Below, piece after piece: positions 36,410 to 48,274 of a DNA stretch of 64,000 nt (its first letter is position 1; each line of letters begins with the position of its first letter). Below the pieces are notes generated by a model. The model saw only the letters and a list, made by a program, of their open reading frames with translations, did not search any database and had not been told where the DNA came from. Made by a program: the position numbers and the translations under genes. The stretch spans positions 108,576,350 to 108,640,349 of the forward strand of contig JBAIZL010000001.1 of NCBI GenBank assembly GCA_036971475.1, read 5' to 3'. This DNA is from Prosapia bicincta (taxonomy: Eukaryota; Arthropoda; Insecta; Hemiptera; Cercopidae).

Positions 36410-37064
36410 AAATTGTATAGAAATCATGACTTGCCCAACTCGCACTTTCCTGGATCCATCCTTTAGGTCCTAGGTGATGATTTCCTTGCTTCCAGACTGG
36501 TGGTTCTTCTCGTCTGAAAACATGTTCGTCCAGGCTGCTGGAACAGGCGAATTTGACGAAGCCATCTTCTTGACAATCGAAATTTAACCGGGATTCTGCA
36601 TATACGATGGCTAGCTTTCACTAGACATTAGCTTAAGACATACTACAACAATTTTCCGCGCTACGCGGCCTCGATTAAAAAACTTAAAGTTCCATTATGA
36701 TGTTTTTTAAGTTTAATAAAAACTGCGACCTTTCCGGTCTGTGGCCTACATGCGAGAGTGGGCTTAACGCCCAACGAAAGCAATCGTTGTCTTCCCCCAC
36801 TACTTGATTTTCCTGTACAGTTTTGATTTTCAGCGTATTTCTTGTCTTTAACTGATTATTTTAAAATCTGTAGCAACTTGATTTTTGTCGTAGCACACAA
36901 TGCACTCGCGATGTCATGATTTGTGTACATTACAATTCATTTTAAACTTATCAAACTAACAATTGACCTTAATGGCTTAGAAAATTTAATTAAAATTATT
37001 TTATAAAAATTGATATTTTTTCAATTTTTTGTTTAATTGTTACGGGACCAATTTTCCCCGTTAC

Positions 37065-37067
<3 letters not shown>

Positions 37068-37123
<56 letters not shown>
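37068..37123 (+). repeat. (TG)n microsatellite
   Basis: Directly follows the CCGTTACA end of the inverted-repeat region. Confidence 0.95.
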
Positions 37124-37126
<3 letters not shown>

Positions 37127-37281
37127 ATGATACCTATTATTTAACAAATGGAAAAATATGATGAGTACATCCGAATATTTTGCAGTGTATAAAATTGCCT
37201 TACCGATGTTTCGCTAGAATCTCATCTAGCATTGACGAGGTGAACCCAACAACAGTTGAAGAGCGAAACTATATATACATA

Positions 37282-37414
<133 letters not shown>

Positions 37415-37584
37415 CCATGAAAATGACTAGCAAAAGTGGTAAACTGCAGTATATCTTGGACAGACTTAATGGCAATACCAGACACTGGGGCATAATGATT
37501 ACGGAAATAAAATCACTTGGTTACAGTTACTAATGAGGCTAAGAGCATTTTTAAGCTAATGAGGGGCAACTAGTCCCTTATAGC

Positions 37585-37720
37585 AAAGAGATGAAATACC
37601 TAGGTATAACGTAGGCCACTTAACTGAACCGGAAATCTCAAGTAAATAATAAATGTCACGCAAAGAAATCAAAGATGTGCTGGAGATATGGTACAGAAGG
37701 CAAGCGTGAGCTCTTGGGTC
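37585..37720 (+). pseudogene. Possible decayed non-LTR RT scrap
   Basis: The plus strand reads KEMKYLGIT at about 37588-37614, then, across stops, NNKCH and MCWRYG. This resembles the stretch between YADD and thumb in Jockey-like reverse transcriptases (KYLGV...C..AKKA...W). The downstream 37720-38260 is richer in GC than its neighbours but unreadable. Match is short and I am not certain. Confidence 0.3.
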
Positions 37721-40700
37721 GGTATTCTGAGTTGAGCTGCTACAATTATTTGCTAGTTGTCAGTGGGGATACGAGTTGCCATTATGGCTGTCAAGAGGAG
37801 CAATCTGAAAATGATCGAAAGCTTCCGAAAATAAAGTGGACGAACCTTGGTGAGGGACGGATCCTAAGTATGCCCGAAACTCTGCCATATTCTGAGACCT
37901 TGAGGTCATGAACGTTAGACAGGAGGTCGCCTCTTCAGCAGTGAATCACCCCTGCACCTCCAGAGCGGCTCCAGCAACACAAGAACCCTACAGATCAAAG
38001 GCTGGCTCTAAGGAAGAAGTGCACTAGAGATTTGGACATGTTTCCAAAGGAGCAATTTGCAGTGATTATTGTACATCATCAGGAGTACTAGAATATCAAG
38101 TCAGAGTCGTTCCCTAGAACAAAGCTTATATCTCAACCTTTCTTCAGAAAGCAAGCTGCAAGTTAGGTCTCGTCTAAGTTGCACCAAAATAAAACAAACA
38201 AAGAATCACGAACAAATATTCATTGGGATAACAATATTAGAAACAAATGTATTATAATTCATAAAAACGTTGCAGATAGTTCAATTGTTTGCAAATGTGT
38301 GATCTTATGAAGCCTGTGCATGTTTATAAAACATTTCCCGCTTTTTCATCCCATTAAAGAATACAACCAAGAACTTTACATCTTGGAACACTTTACCTTC
38401 TACAAATAAAGATAATATTTAGTAAGTTACATTATATATTACCATTTATTCTGAAAAGAGATAAATACTCTTACATGGAATACGAAAGCGGATATTAAGA
38501 GCATTTATATAGAGCGTTTAATATTTTAGCAATTATTTTACCATTTATAAAATTCACATCATGTGTAATGTCTAAGAAAAACTCCGCAAATTTTCTACAG
38601 CTGAAATGCCTCCTGGGAGTTCTCACAAGATAAAATAAATAATGATGTTAGGGAAAAGCAGCTTCGCGATTAAAGCTAAGCTTCGCCCTTTTGGTCACCG
38701 AAGTGTGAATTCAGGTTTTGTTCGGAGCCGAAAATAACCTCTTTGTAACAAACACCAAAGTAATTTTTCCCCTCAACTTACGGTTTTGTGTGACATAAAT
38801 ATACGCAATGAAAGTAATCACTATGATTGTGGAAAGTTCACATTATTTTTGTAGATATTTCTCCTTAATCGAAACGTGCAGTAAAAATAATTATTAATAA
38901 AACCAGAGGCATGGAAGCAACTTATTATTTCTTACATTTGCCTAATGCAAACAGATAACACGAGTAATATAGAGTAATGTAAGTGTGCCTTTAATCTCTG
39001 TAAGTGAATAGAAGATTTGTAAATTGATTTAACTTTTTAATATTCTTCATAAATCGATTTTATTTATGGGGAATACACTAACCTATTAGGTTTAAAAAAA
39101 TTTACTGGAAACTCTTTAACAAATCAAAGGTTATACAACAATGCCATGTATTAGAAGAAAATGGCCTAATTTGTATGTAAGTGAAATACAAGACGATTTT
39201 AAACAAATTTCAAGTTTTGTTATCAACCCGTTCAGCAGTATGACACTATTCTTACCAACCATTTTACCAGATCACAAGAAAAGAAATTAAGGAGTCTTTA
39301 CCAATTTAAATTTAAGAATTAAATAATGCATGTTAAAATTACAAAATAGTTATACTAAATTATATTTACATAATAAGTGTTAAAATGAACTTTTAAAGTT
39401 ACTTTCAAAGCACGGTCTGTTTAAACATGGATTGAGATTTCATTATAATTAGTTGAAATGAACTCTACACTAATATTTTGTAATTGCTTCAAGTTTGTTG
39501 TTGGATTCCTTCTCGCAGTTGCATTGCTTCAGTTTTATTTATTCAAACATACTGATACAAGAAACCTTGAGCAATAAATAAGAAAGATGCACCACAAGGT
39601 CCGTGACTGGTCGTAATATATCTCCGGTTCTTTACGATGACTCTTATGTAGATTCCACTGGATTGAATCTTCTGGCCTAGTTCATAAATAAAATCATTGA
39701 AATAAGTCGCCTAATACAAGTTCTTAGCTCATTTATACCGGTTTTAGTAAAAAAATGTTTAAAACTGTATACAGAATTTGTTAATATAGTACGGCAGTTA
39801 GTTTTAAGTAGATTTATTGTAAACATGTTACAAAACATTATTTAAAATTTATCACATTTAACATAGGCTAACAGAAATAACAAGCAATTACGTTACTATA
39901 CCAGAGTTTCAACAATAATAAAAGAAAAAACTACAAAAACATTTTATTTATTTCTCATTGTCAAGCATTTATTTAGATGCAGAATAAAGTATTTTCATAC
40001 AAAATAAATTATAGGTAACAAATGAAGGAGTTAAACGTTTTCATAAAGAGTAATAAATATTATAAAAAATGAGAATCAATAACAAAAATGGACGACTATT
40101 TTCTGTGGATTTAAATGTTAGCTGTGATATTGTTTCCTTAATATGATCAGTCATCACTATAACCCGAATGTGCGCTTGTGTTAGAAGCCTTTAGGTATGT
40201 GATAAGGTTCTCGCTGTAGGAAGATTTACTTTATCATACAATAATCAACGACTCTAGTCTCAAATAATGACAGTGGAACAGCTGTCGAGTGGTTTTTAAA
40301 AATTCACAACTCTCCGACTTCCAAGGTATTGTTTTCCTAAGAGTAATTAAGCTCTGACAAAGAACCCTTACTGTCTAACTTACTTTTGTACTCACTTCTT
40401 TCTTTAAAAGTTACTCCCGTTCTATAAATTTCTGTAAAGTGTCTTACTATGACTTGCAAAACTGATGATTATTTTAAAAGCATACGCACTTTTAGCTGCT
40501 AGCATTGTAAAGGTCATATTATTACCATCAGCAATTTATTTCATGGCCATGTTTATGTGCATGATTTAATGTTTAGCATTTATTTCTTGCAAGTTGTCAA
40601 TTACTATTTGTAAATTTAGTTCAGAGTTCAAAGTTATATTTCATACAACTATGTCTTACCTTCATTAAGGTCTCGGCAGTGTTTCCAGTACTTTTGAATT

Positions 40701-43247
40701 CAATACCAGTAATGCAATACGATGCTTGCCGCCCTTATATCATGTATATCTATAATTCACTAATGGCTGTGACTTGATCCAATGAGGAATCATTCACAGA
40801 ATCTGATGCAGCTCTATCTTGATTAAAATATAATGAAAACATTATTCTGATCAGCCTAAAAGCTTTCGCATTCTTGGCACCCATCAAATTATAGTCTTCT
40901 CCCTCAGACAATTCCACGCACCAAATAATTACATGTAAGCGGGTTTCATTTATCAGAAGAGTAATCCAGAACCCAGGTATCATACTTAGCTATAAACTCT
41001 GGAAAAGTCCTAATTTGATCAAGTAGTTGTTAATTCAATGTATTTGTGAATTGCTCACAGATACGAAAAACTATTTCTGCCTCGTGTCTGCCTCGAATCG
41101 CTTATGTCCATCATAGAGATTTAGGTTCCTGTATTATGTGTACATTATATTTTCTCATATCACATACAAAATTATTCTATTTGACAGGGAAAGAGGGGAA
41201 TATGTGTCTCCAATTACACCAACGGCACAAATTTATCATGTTTGTGCTTAATTTACAAAAAATGACTGAATAATAATTCGAGATTTTCTCACATACAGCT
41301 TTTACTTAAAATGAAATTTATAAAATAGGCTAATTAACAGTTGTTTATATAGTAAAATTCCTCTAAAATTGCATATTCTAATACGATATGTTATAAAGAA
41401 AACTAAGCAAGAAAATTCTGATGTTATAATAAATAAGTAAACTAGGCTAAATCTATTGTTGAAAGTTTAGGCAATGTTACCAACTGTCGCATACATTGCA
41501 AGTTGTAACAGAACTTTCTTTATATAATTTTAACCTTCACACAAGTTCGTATTCCTGCGTTACCAAACAATTGAATGTAAGTAAATAGAAAACTTCAAGA
41601 CTTCAACGAATGATAGCTTTAAATGCCTTGAATAATAAGAAGCTTTATGAGTATTATTCTTAAACAGGTTACAATTCTCTAACGGTTTTTATTAACTGAA
41701 TCTTTGAACCTATAAGGAATTAGAGAGAACAGTAAAACCGACAGATTTTTTATTAGGAAGGTTTATTTTCTATAACTCCTTCTTCAGTATTTTATCTGCT
41801 GTCACTTGTGCATGGTAACCGCATTTTACGTGCGTATGGTAACCAACTTTCGACACTTTCCAGATGACATTTCAAATTGAACAGAATTATAATTAGACTT
41901 TAATTGTGTGTTTCCTTTAGAGGGATGATTTAATCGGTTGTCTCTTACCATCAAGTTCTGCAGTGCACAGGTATGACAAGTAAGAGACCTAGGCGGTATT
42001 TAAAACATCAAAAATAAGTAGGGTGTACTAACAATATTTTGTTATGTTCATAATTTTAAACAATAACTAAATTAATCTACGATTACTTCTCGAACGTAAT
42101 TTTAAACTGCGTACGAATTATAAGAATAATTTAAATATCTTCCTCAACAGAGAGATTTAAGTAGCTCCCAATATTAAAGTTGTTATAGTTTCATGAATAT
42201 TCAGGCCATGAAAATGCCTTCTATAACTACGAAAGCCATTCACAAAATGAATAAAACTCATCGTAGCTTAATGTGTCACTTGGTAAACTTGCAATTTTTA
42301 TATTAGCACTAAAATTGTATTTAATTTATAAAAGTCGCCTCATATTATTTCTTTACAAAAAACTTCTCTTTTCAGCCACGAGTATTCTACTTTAGAGCTA
42401 GTGAGTTTAAAGCAACGATCAAGAAAGCTAGGGTTATTGTTATTATTTTGAAGCTAATTTTATAATTTAAAATCAACGTCTTAACACTTTCTTTTCAACA
42501 AAGAATGAATGAATTGTCTTTCAGTTAATTCACATCGCCAAAAATGTTAAGTTGAAATAAACAATTGTGTTCGATTATCTCTCGCAATGTTGAATTGTTT
42601 TTTAAAGCGGTTTTTATAGCGTAATGTAAAACAGTGACATATTTAAAATTTAGTATAGTAAATCTACTGAATTGAATTAAAATTTGTATATATAAAACCC
42701 ATGTAAAAATAAAACCTTTAGTTTACTAATACCAGTACATCACAGCTTTCAGCTACTGTAACTTAGTTAACCTCCTAAAAGTGTAGGAAAAAATATATTT
42801 TCTAAAGATTTTACCAATTAGTATTAATTGAAATTAGAGATTTTGGTTGTAACAATACGTTAATTTGTTGTATAGCTAAAGAGTTGTTGTATCACTTGCT
42901 AAAATGATTTATTCACTAAAACATTTTTAGCTCTTGGTTAAATTAAGACGAATATATTTTATCCTAATCTAAAGACTTTTAGTTTTTTGAAACATATAAA
43001 TGTGAGATTGACTTTTAATATAGTTCGTTAGGTATCCATAGTTCAAATGAATAGAACACCTAATTGTGAATTAGGAAATATTTCATTTCTATTTTATTGA
43101 GTGTAAATTATTTGAAAATAGGAGGAACTTCTTCACTATTCAATAGAAGCATGATGATTAATTTTCTTTTTAAGATACCTAATTGATATTCTCAAAGTAC
43201 ATTTAATTTGTGAAAAATGTATTCAGTGAATGTTATTTGAGATAAAT
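37721..43247. other. AT-rich DNA, no gene seen
   Basis: Frames at 40750-40983 (minus) and 41046-41273 (plus) show no known domain. A minus-strand CTGAAGA near 41765-41771 followed by GAAAATAAACC is another weak relative of the hammerhead-like series. Confidence 0.4.
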
Positions 43248-43733
43248 TTAATCGAATTGTATTTTCCAGAGAAGAGAGTTTAAGGCCCGTTTCACTGGTC
43301 TGTGCTTGTTTATTTTTTCCCTAATTCCATTTTCAATATCGCATTTCTTATTAAAGATCGCTCCTAAATATTTGCATCTTTGTACCCCCCTGATTTCGCT
43401 GTTTCCTAAGTCAAGATCCCAAATTCGTATTTGTCTACCACTAGATATTCGCATTTTGTAATGTTCATTGTTAAGGTTGTGCCTCATATTTCCCCATCGG
43501 TTTTCTTATCAAATAATTAACATCGTATTCGTCTTCTACTATCACGATCTGTTAATTCACAAAGAATGTAAGGAGCTTATCTTCTCCCATCCTTATCCCT
43601 ATATTTTGGCATTTTCCATTTCATTTCTTCAGGGCTCGGTCAGATAGATCTTAAATAAGGTGGGTGATAAACAGCAGCCTTGTCTGAGACCCTTCGTTGT
43701 TTTGGGTGATGTTACCACTTCGCTACCCATCCC
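43248..43733 (-). pseudogene. Decayed non-LTR reverse transcriptase
   Basis: Minus strand, 5' to 3': KGLRQGCCLSPTLFKIYLTE (RT palm block before the catalytic box), a stop, then in another frame GIRMGEDKLLTFF followed by a disrupted catalytic box (VN-stop-Q where family members have ADDQ), then IVIVEDEYDVNYLIRK, another shift, and finally CKYLGAIFNKK and REKINKHRPVKRALNSLLW at 43248-43487. The order is the standard one of non-LTR RTs and the blocks are intact enough to recognise. At least two frameshifts and two stops; certainly inactive. It belongs to a different family from the fragment at 1.6-3.3 kb. Confidence 0.75.
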
Positions 43734-44557
43734 AACACGTCACCAGAAACAGTCGTAATCTCCGAGTTTTTATTAAAGCATGATAACAAAACCATTATTT
43801 TGTTTAAAGATGATGCCTCAGTTCCATTCACATAATTATCACACTTGAGGCATTTGACAATTATAAATTTTATATTATGCTCTTTTCATCTAAACTAGAC
43901 TCTATAATCTAAAAAGTCGTTTAAGATACAATTTACCTAGCTATGTAAAATACGCTGATTATATGTTTATTTAGAGATGTTTTTCCATTCACGTTCAATA
44001 GATACAAATGTATTGTTAAATTGTTAATCAAAATTGTTAATTAAAATGTAAGAAATTTTCGTAAATTGTACATCGTATTGTAATTGGACGTAATATCTGA
44101 TATCGATTATAGCTGAGCGTCCTAATCATGGCGTTATATTACCTTGTAAATTAATTTAATGTTTGATCACGTTGTCATTTCCAATTAAACCATTATAGGC
44201 CTACATAATACATGTATATTTAAATTTTATTTGTAAATAAGTGTTTGTAATTATGCACGTAATGTATTTGATTAATTAACTCTAATCATTTTCCATTGAG
44301 TAATTCCTTAACTACAATTTAATCCATGAAACAAATGATTTCAACTTTATTGAAATATACTATGTTATTGGGAGACTTAGTAATCATTGATCAGGTTGTT
44401 AGGGAGATTTAGTGTAAATAAACCTTGTATAGCTTTTGCTTTACTATCACTTAGCTCTCTATTTCTGCCTACTAAATCTTACATTTGTACTATTCACTAT
44501 TATCGCACGGGTGAAAGATACATCAAGGTCTCAGATGAAACGACAGAATTATATATA
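43734..44557. other. AT-rich DNA, no gene seen
   Basis: A 78-codon frame at 44387-44623 runs into the Tigger end and is not a gene. Confidence 0.5.
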
Positions 44558-44582
44558 CAGTCGGCGCCGCTTATTGTGATCA
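44558..44582 (+). repeat. Tigger left inverted terminal repeat
   Basis: Twenty-five bases beginning CAGTCGGCGCCGC, preceded by TA. Confidence 0.9.
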
Positions 44583-44661
44583 CGGTTAATGTTATCATTC
44601 AGTTATTGCTATCGTTTCATTGAAAAACAAACACGGACGTATATTAATACATTGTAATTAG

Positions 44662-44678
44662 GCCGCTTATTGTAATCA
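44662..44678 (+). repeat. Tigger subterminal direct repeat
   Basis: GCCGCTTATTGTAATCA repeats the inner part of the terminal repeat with one change; a likely second transposase binding site. Confidence 0.6.
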
Positions 44679-45132
44679 TCTGTTCGCTTATTATTATAAT
44701 TTAATTTGCCATTCAAAATCATATGCGTCAACGTATACTAGCATAGACCAATTAAAAATGTCTACAAAGTAGTGTAAACGGTACATGAAACACACAATGA
44801 CGCCCAATTCATAGAATGTTTATTTTTAGAATGACAGAAATACTTTATAACGGTTTCAGCACTTAGCACAGTTCTCAGAATGTCTCCCTTACTCTTTGTT
44901 TACGCAAACACCCTAGACTCGCTGAGTCGACCTAAGTTGTTTGTTAACATTAGTTGATGTTACTACAGAACCATTTAAAGTACAGTCCTGCTGTATTTTT
45001 TAACAGTGAATTTTTATGAACGTTTATTACAGTATTTCAGTGTGTTTTTACATAACTTATTTTGTAAAGATCTTTTTCGTTTGTTTTGTAGAGGTTAGTG
45101 TCACTTCAAGTTTCAAAGGACAGTATAGCAAG

Positions 45133-46640
45133 ATGTCCGAATCTCAAAAGAAACGACGCGATTTAAGTCTTAAACAAAAACTTGATATTCTAGGTAGGTA
45201 CAGTAAATTACCAAAAATGTGTCAAAGAAAAGCTGCTTCTCAACTTGGCGTTTCTCAACCTCTCTTATGTAAAATATTGAACAACAAAGAAAAAATCTTG
45301 TCATTATCAAAGTCAATAATGCAAATGTTGACAACAAAATACATCGTTCTGGGAAGGATCCGCAAGTGGAATAAGCTTTGAAATTGTGGTTTAAAAATGT
45401 TCGCGAAAAAGATGCTCGAGTTGACGGCCCACTAATGCATCTTGCCAAAAAAATAGGAAAACAGGATTTTAAAGCCACAGATGGATGGTTCAATCGATGG
45501 AAGAAAAGGGAAAATATTGTTTACAAGAAAAGTGTGATGAAAAAAGAAATGCTGATTTTGTTGGAACTGAGGACTGGTTACAATACGAATGGCCAAAGAT
45601 TTTGGCCGAGTATTCTCCTAGCTGCATATACAATGCAGATGAAACAGGACTTTATTATCGTGCTTTAACCGAACATACTTACTTATTTAAAAATGAAATT
45701 GCTAACGGCTGTAAAATATGCAAACAAGGAATAACTGTTTTGAGTTGTGTTAACATTGTTGGTCATAAAGAAAAACTCTCAATTATCGGTAAATCTAAAA
45801 ATCCACGTTGTTTTCAAGGTATCAAAAAGCTACCGGTTGAATATAATTCAAACTCCAATGCTTGGATGACATCAAAAATTTTTAATGAATGTCTGACTAA
45901 ATGGGATACCAGACTCAAACGCAACATTGTCCTTCTACTAGACATCTGAACTGCACATAATGATGTAAGCGCTACGCTAAAACACTTCAAAGTGATTTGC
46001 CTTCCGGCCAGTACTACATCAATTATTCAGCCATGTGACCAAGGCATAATTAAAAATCTCAAAAGTTTTTATCGACGAGAGATGCGTGCTAGAATTATAG
46101 AAAATATGGATGAATTTCAAAACCTTACCTCAAATGAATTGGCTAAAAAAAACTTCTTTACTCGATGCTATTCATCTGATAGCAAAATCTTGGAATGAAG
46201 TTTCTGAAAAAACTGTGAAAAATTGCTTTAGAAAAGGTTTTTTTGTTGAAGAAAATCAAGAGCAAGCTACATCTGAGGAAGACTCTGAAGAGAACTTGAA
46301 GCCTTTCGATTTGTCCTTAAAAGAATATACTGAGTGGATGGAAGTTGACGATAGTATTGAAACAGCAGCGGAAATGACTGAAGACAATATTTGTGAGGTA
46401 GTTGCTTCAACATCAAAAGTTACTGAAGAAGAAGAAGGCACCAATGATGACGAAAATGATAAATGTGTACTGCAAAGATCTAAGCAGGAAGTACACCGAG
46501 CTCTTGAGATTCTAAGGCAGTTTGTTCAACAAAAAGCAGAAACTTTCAACAAACATTATGAATATGAACAATTTATAAACAATATTTTACGAGAAGACTA
46601 CAGACAGTCACATATAGAGAAATTCTTCGAGAAAAAGTAA
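45133..46640 (+). pseudogene. Tigger transposase (broken)
   Basis: Start chosen at ATG 45133 (MSESQKKRRDLSLKQKLDIL), where the CENP-B N-terminal helix-turn-helix begins; the same frame is open upstream but does not look coding. The second DNA-binding domain (LKLWFKNV ... ATDGWFNRWKKR) is in another frame, 45378 on, with a TAA just before it. The DDE part is in a third frame from about 45535: first Asp in IYNADETGLYYR, second in LLLD followed directly by a TGA (45947) and TAH, third in IIQPCDQGIIKN. A further shift near 46147, in an A-run, leads to LLDAIHLIAKSW and an acidic C-terminus ending 46640. In sum, three frameshifts and at least two stops. All three catalytic Asp residues are still readable. 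Confidence 0.88.
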
Positions 46641-46946
46641 ATGTAAATTTGAAGTGTAAATAAGATTGAAGTCTTTTATAATGAAGTTTTATGTGTTAAA
46701 ATGTTTTGATCAAGTGTTTCACGTAGTTCTATATATTTTTTTTCAATTATGTTAGATTCAGTGTTTAAAAAAAAATCTGCAGTGGAATACAATAAACTGA
46801 CATTAAATATGCCCACTAATTTTAACAAGTAGAAAACTAAATTACAGAAATTCCAATACTGTACTATAACGAAATTCATTAAGTTAAGAAGGCTGTAGGT
46901 AAAATTATTTGAATTTGTGAAATATCCCTAGCTAGCGCTAGTCTAT

Positions 46947-47998
46947 TGTCACATCTATCGGCCGAAATAAGTTACTGCACACACACCTGCAAATCATAAA
47001 TAAAAATAATTCGAAAAAGGTTCATTGTAAGTAAACCAAGATGTGCCTCGTTCATGGGAGAGAAGCTTTACCTAGACATCCACGTACCAGGGAGATTTAT
47101 GACTAGGAATCCCTGAGAATACAGAAAAACACATGCACCTGTGGGAAAGTTCAACAAATTCTCACGAAGGCCAAGGGAAGGTGTGAGGGAAGTGTCAAAA
47201 GTTCATAGGCTGGCCAGAGTTTGAGCGCCATAAGGGAGCCAATCAAATTTTAAGAGGGATGAAACACAAACGGATACGATCCAAGAGGGTGTTCAGGAAG
47301 GACAGTCAATTTTCAGTACTCGAAAGGGTCAAGTGGTAGGACTCGAGGAGAAGTAATGATCAGTTTTTAGTAAGAAGTATCAAATTCAAACAAGTAACGT
47401 GGAAATTTAAAGTAAGGGAGATTAATAAGGGAGATTATTAAATAGAAAGTGAAGTATAAAGAGGGAGATTAAAGGGTAACAAGTGAGATTAAAAAATAAG
47501 GGAGTGATTAATAAAGTCAGTTACGAAGTAGAAGCATTTCGAGAAATTAAGAAGAGTGAAATTGATAGGAAGTATTACTAAGTGAATTTGTGTCAAGTGA
47601 AGTAAAACAAGGAACCACGCAAGTAATAAACAATACATTTATTTTAACTTAAAGCCAACTCTTTAAAACCAAACATTTAAGAACATTTAAACTTTTATAA
47701 ATTCATTAAAAAGTCATAGTTAACTGAAATATAAAATTTATCAAACAAAGTGCAGTAACTTATACACGCCCTTAGATAGCCAAAAGTAAATTTAGAATTG
47801 TAAAAAAAAATCAATAGTAAAATAAGAGTCTTGATGCCTATCGGCAAAAATTAGATTTAGTTACTGTAAATGCAATATTGATCTCAGGATAAAATAAATC
47901 TGTAATTATAAAAGCAAGTAGCGGGATTATTAATTTAATTTCCTAAGAGTAGAAATTATCCTGTAGAGAAGCATTAAGTGAAGGTTCGTTATATAACA
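46947..47998 (+). mobile_element. Probable nested LTR inside the Tigger
   Basis: A-rich non-coding stretch starting TGTCAC and ending ATAACA, followed two bases later by a primer-binding-site-like sequence. It sits in the 3' non-coding part of the Tigger, which is otherwise too long. Left boundary is uncertain (46970, AGTTACTG, is an alternative). No internal coding region or second LTR follows; Tigger sequence resumes somewhere before 48248. Confidence 0.45.
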
Positions 47999-48000
47999 AT

Positions 48001-48015
48001 TGTCGCCCAACGTGG
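48001..48015 (+). other. Lysine-tRNA-type primer binding site
   Basis: TGTCGCCCAACGTGG differs by one base from the TGGCGCCCAACGTGG site used by many Gypsy-type elements, and lies directly after ...AACAAT. Confidence 0.6.
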
Positions 48016-48247
48016 AAGGCAAGGATCGTTATAGTACATAAAACTGTCCGGAATAGCATCAAAATTTGGTAAGTACAGTTTAATTATAGTGTTACAGAAT
48101 TAGAATTACTTAATGTAATGATAGGCTTACATATTGTTCAGAACAAACAGTTGTGGCAATAATACAGTGAGTTCAATGCAGTACGGCTGTAGACTACATC
48201 GTGATTAAGCGTTCGGTTATTGTTATCAAATATGCTTCTGACAAATA

Positions 48248-48272
48248 TGATCACAATAAGCGGCACCGACTA
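48248..48272 (-). repeat. Tigger right inverted terminal repeat
   Basis: Reversed, it reads TAGTCGGTGCCGC and on; two mismatches to the left repeat. TA follows at 48273-48274. Confidence 0.9.
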
Positions 48273-48274
48273 TA

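Larger units (their letters stand above)
44558..48272 (+). mobile_element. pogo/Tigger DNA transposon with TA duplication
   Basis: The left inverted terminal repeat (44558-44582, CAGTCGGCGCCGCTTATTGT and on) pairs with the right one (48248-48272) at 23 of 25 positions; TA flanks both sides. The inner GCCGCTTATTGT.ATCA motif is repeated at 44662-44678, as subterminal transposase sites often are. The body has a transposase with CENP-B-type DNA binding and a DDE domain. After the stop at 46640 there are 1.6 kb of non-coding DNA, more than a Tigger needs; part of it looks like a nested LTR. The transposase is broken, so the copy is dead. Confidence 0.92.

Noticed and set aside
36745..36765. CGCCCAACG resembling a retroviral-type primer binding site
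   Set aside because: Not next to an LTR-like end in either orientation.
40750..40983. 77-codon minus-strand frame with an acidic, serine-rich end
   Set aside because: Looked briefly like the N-terminal region of a transposase, but no conserved block could be matched.
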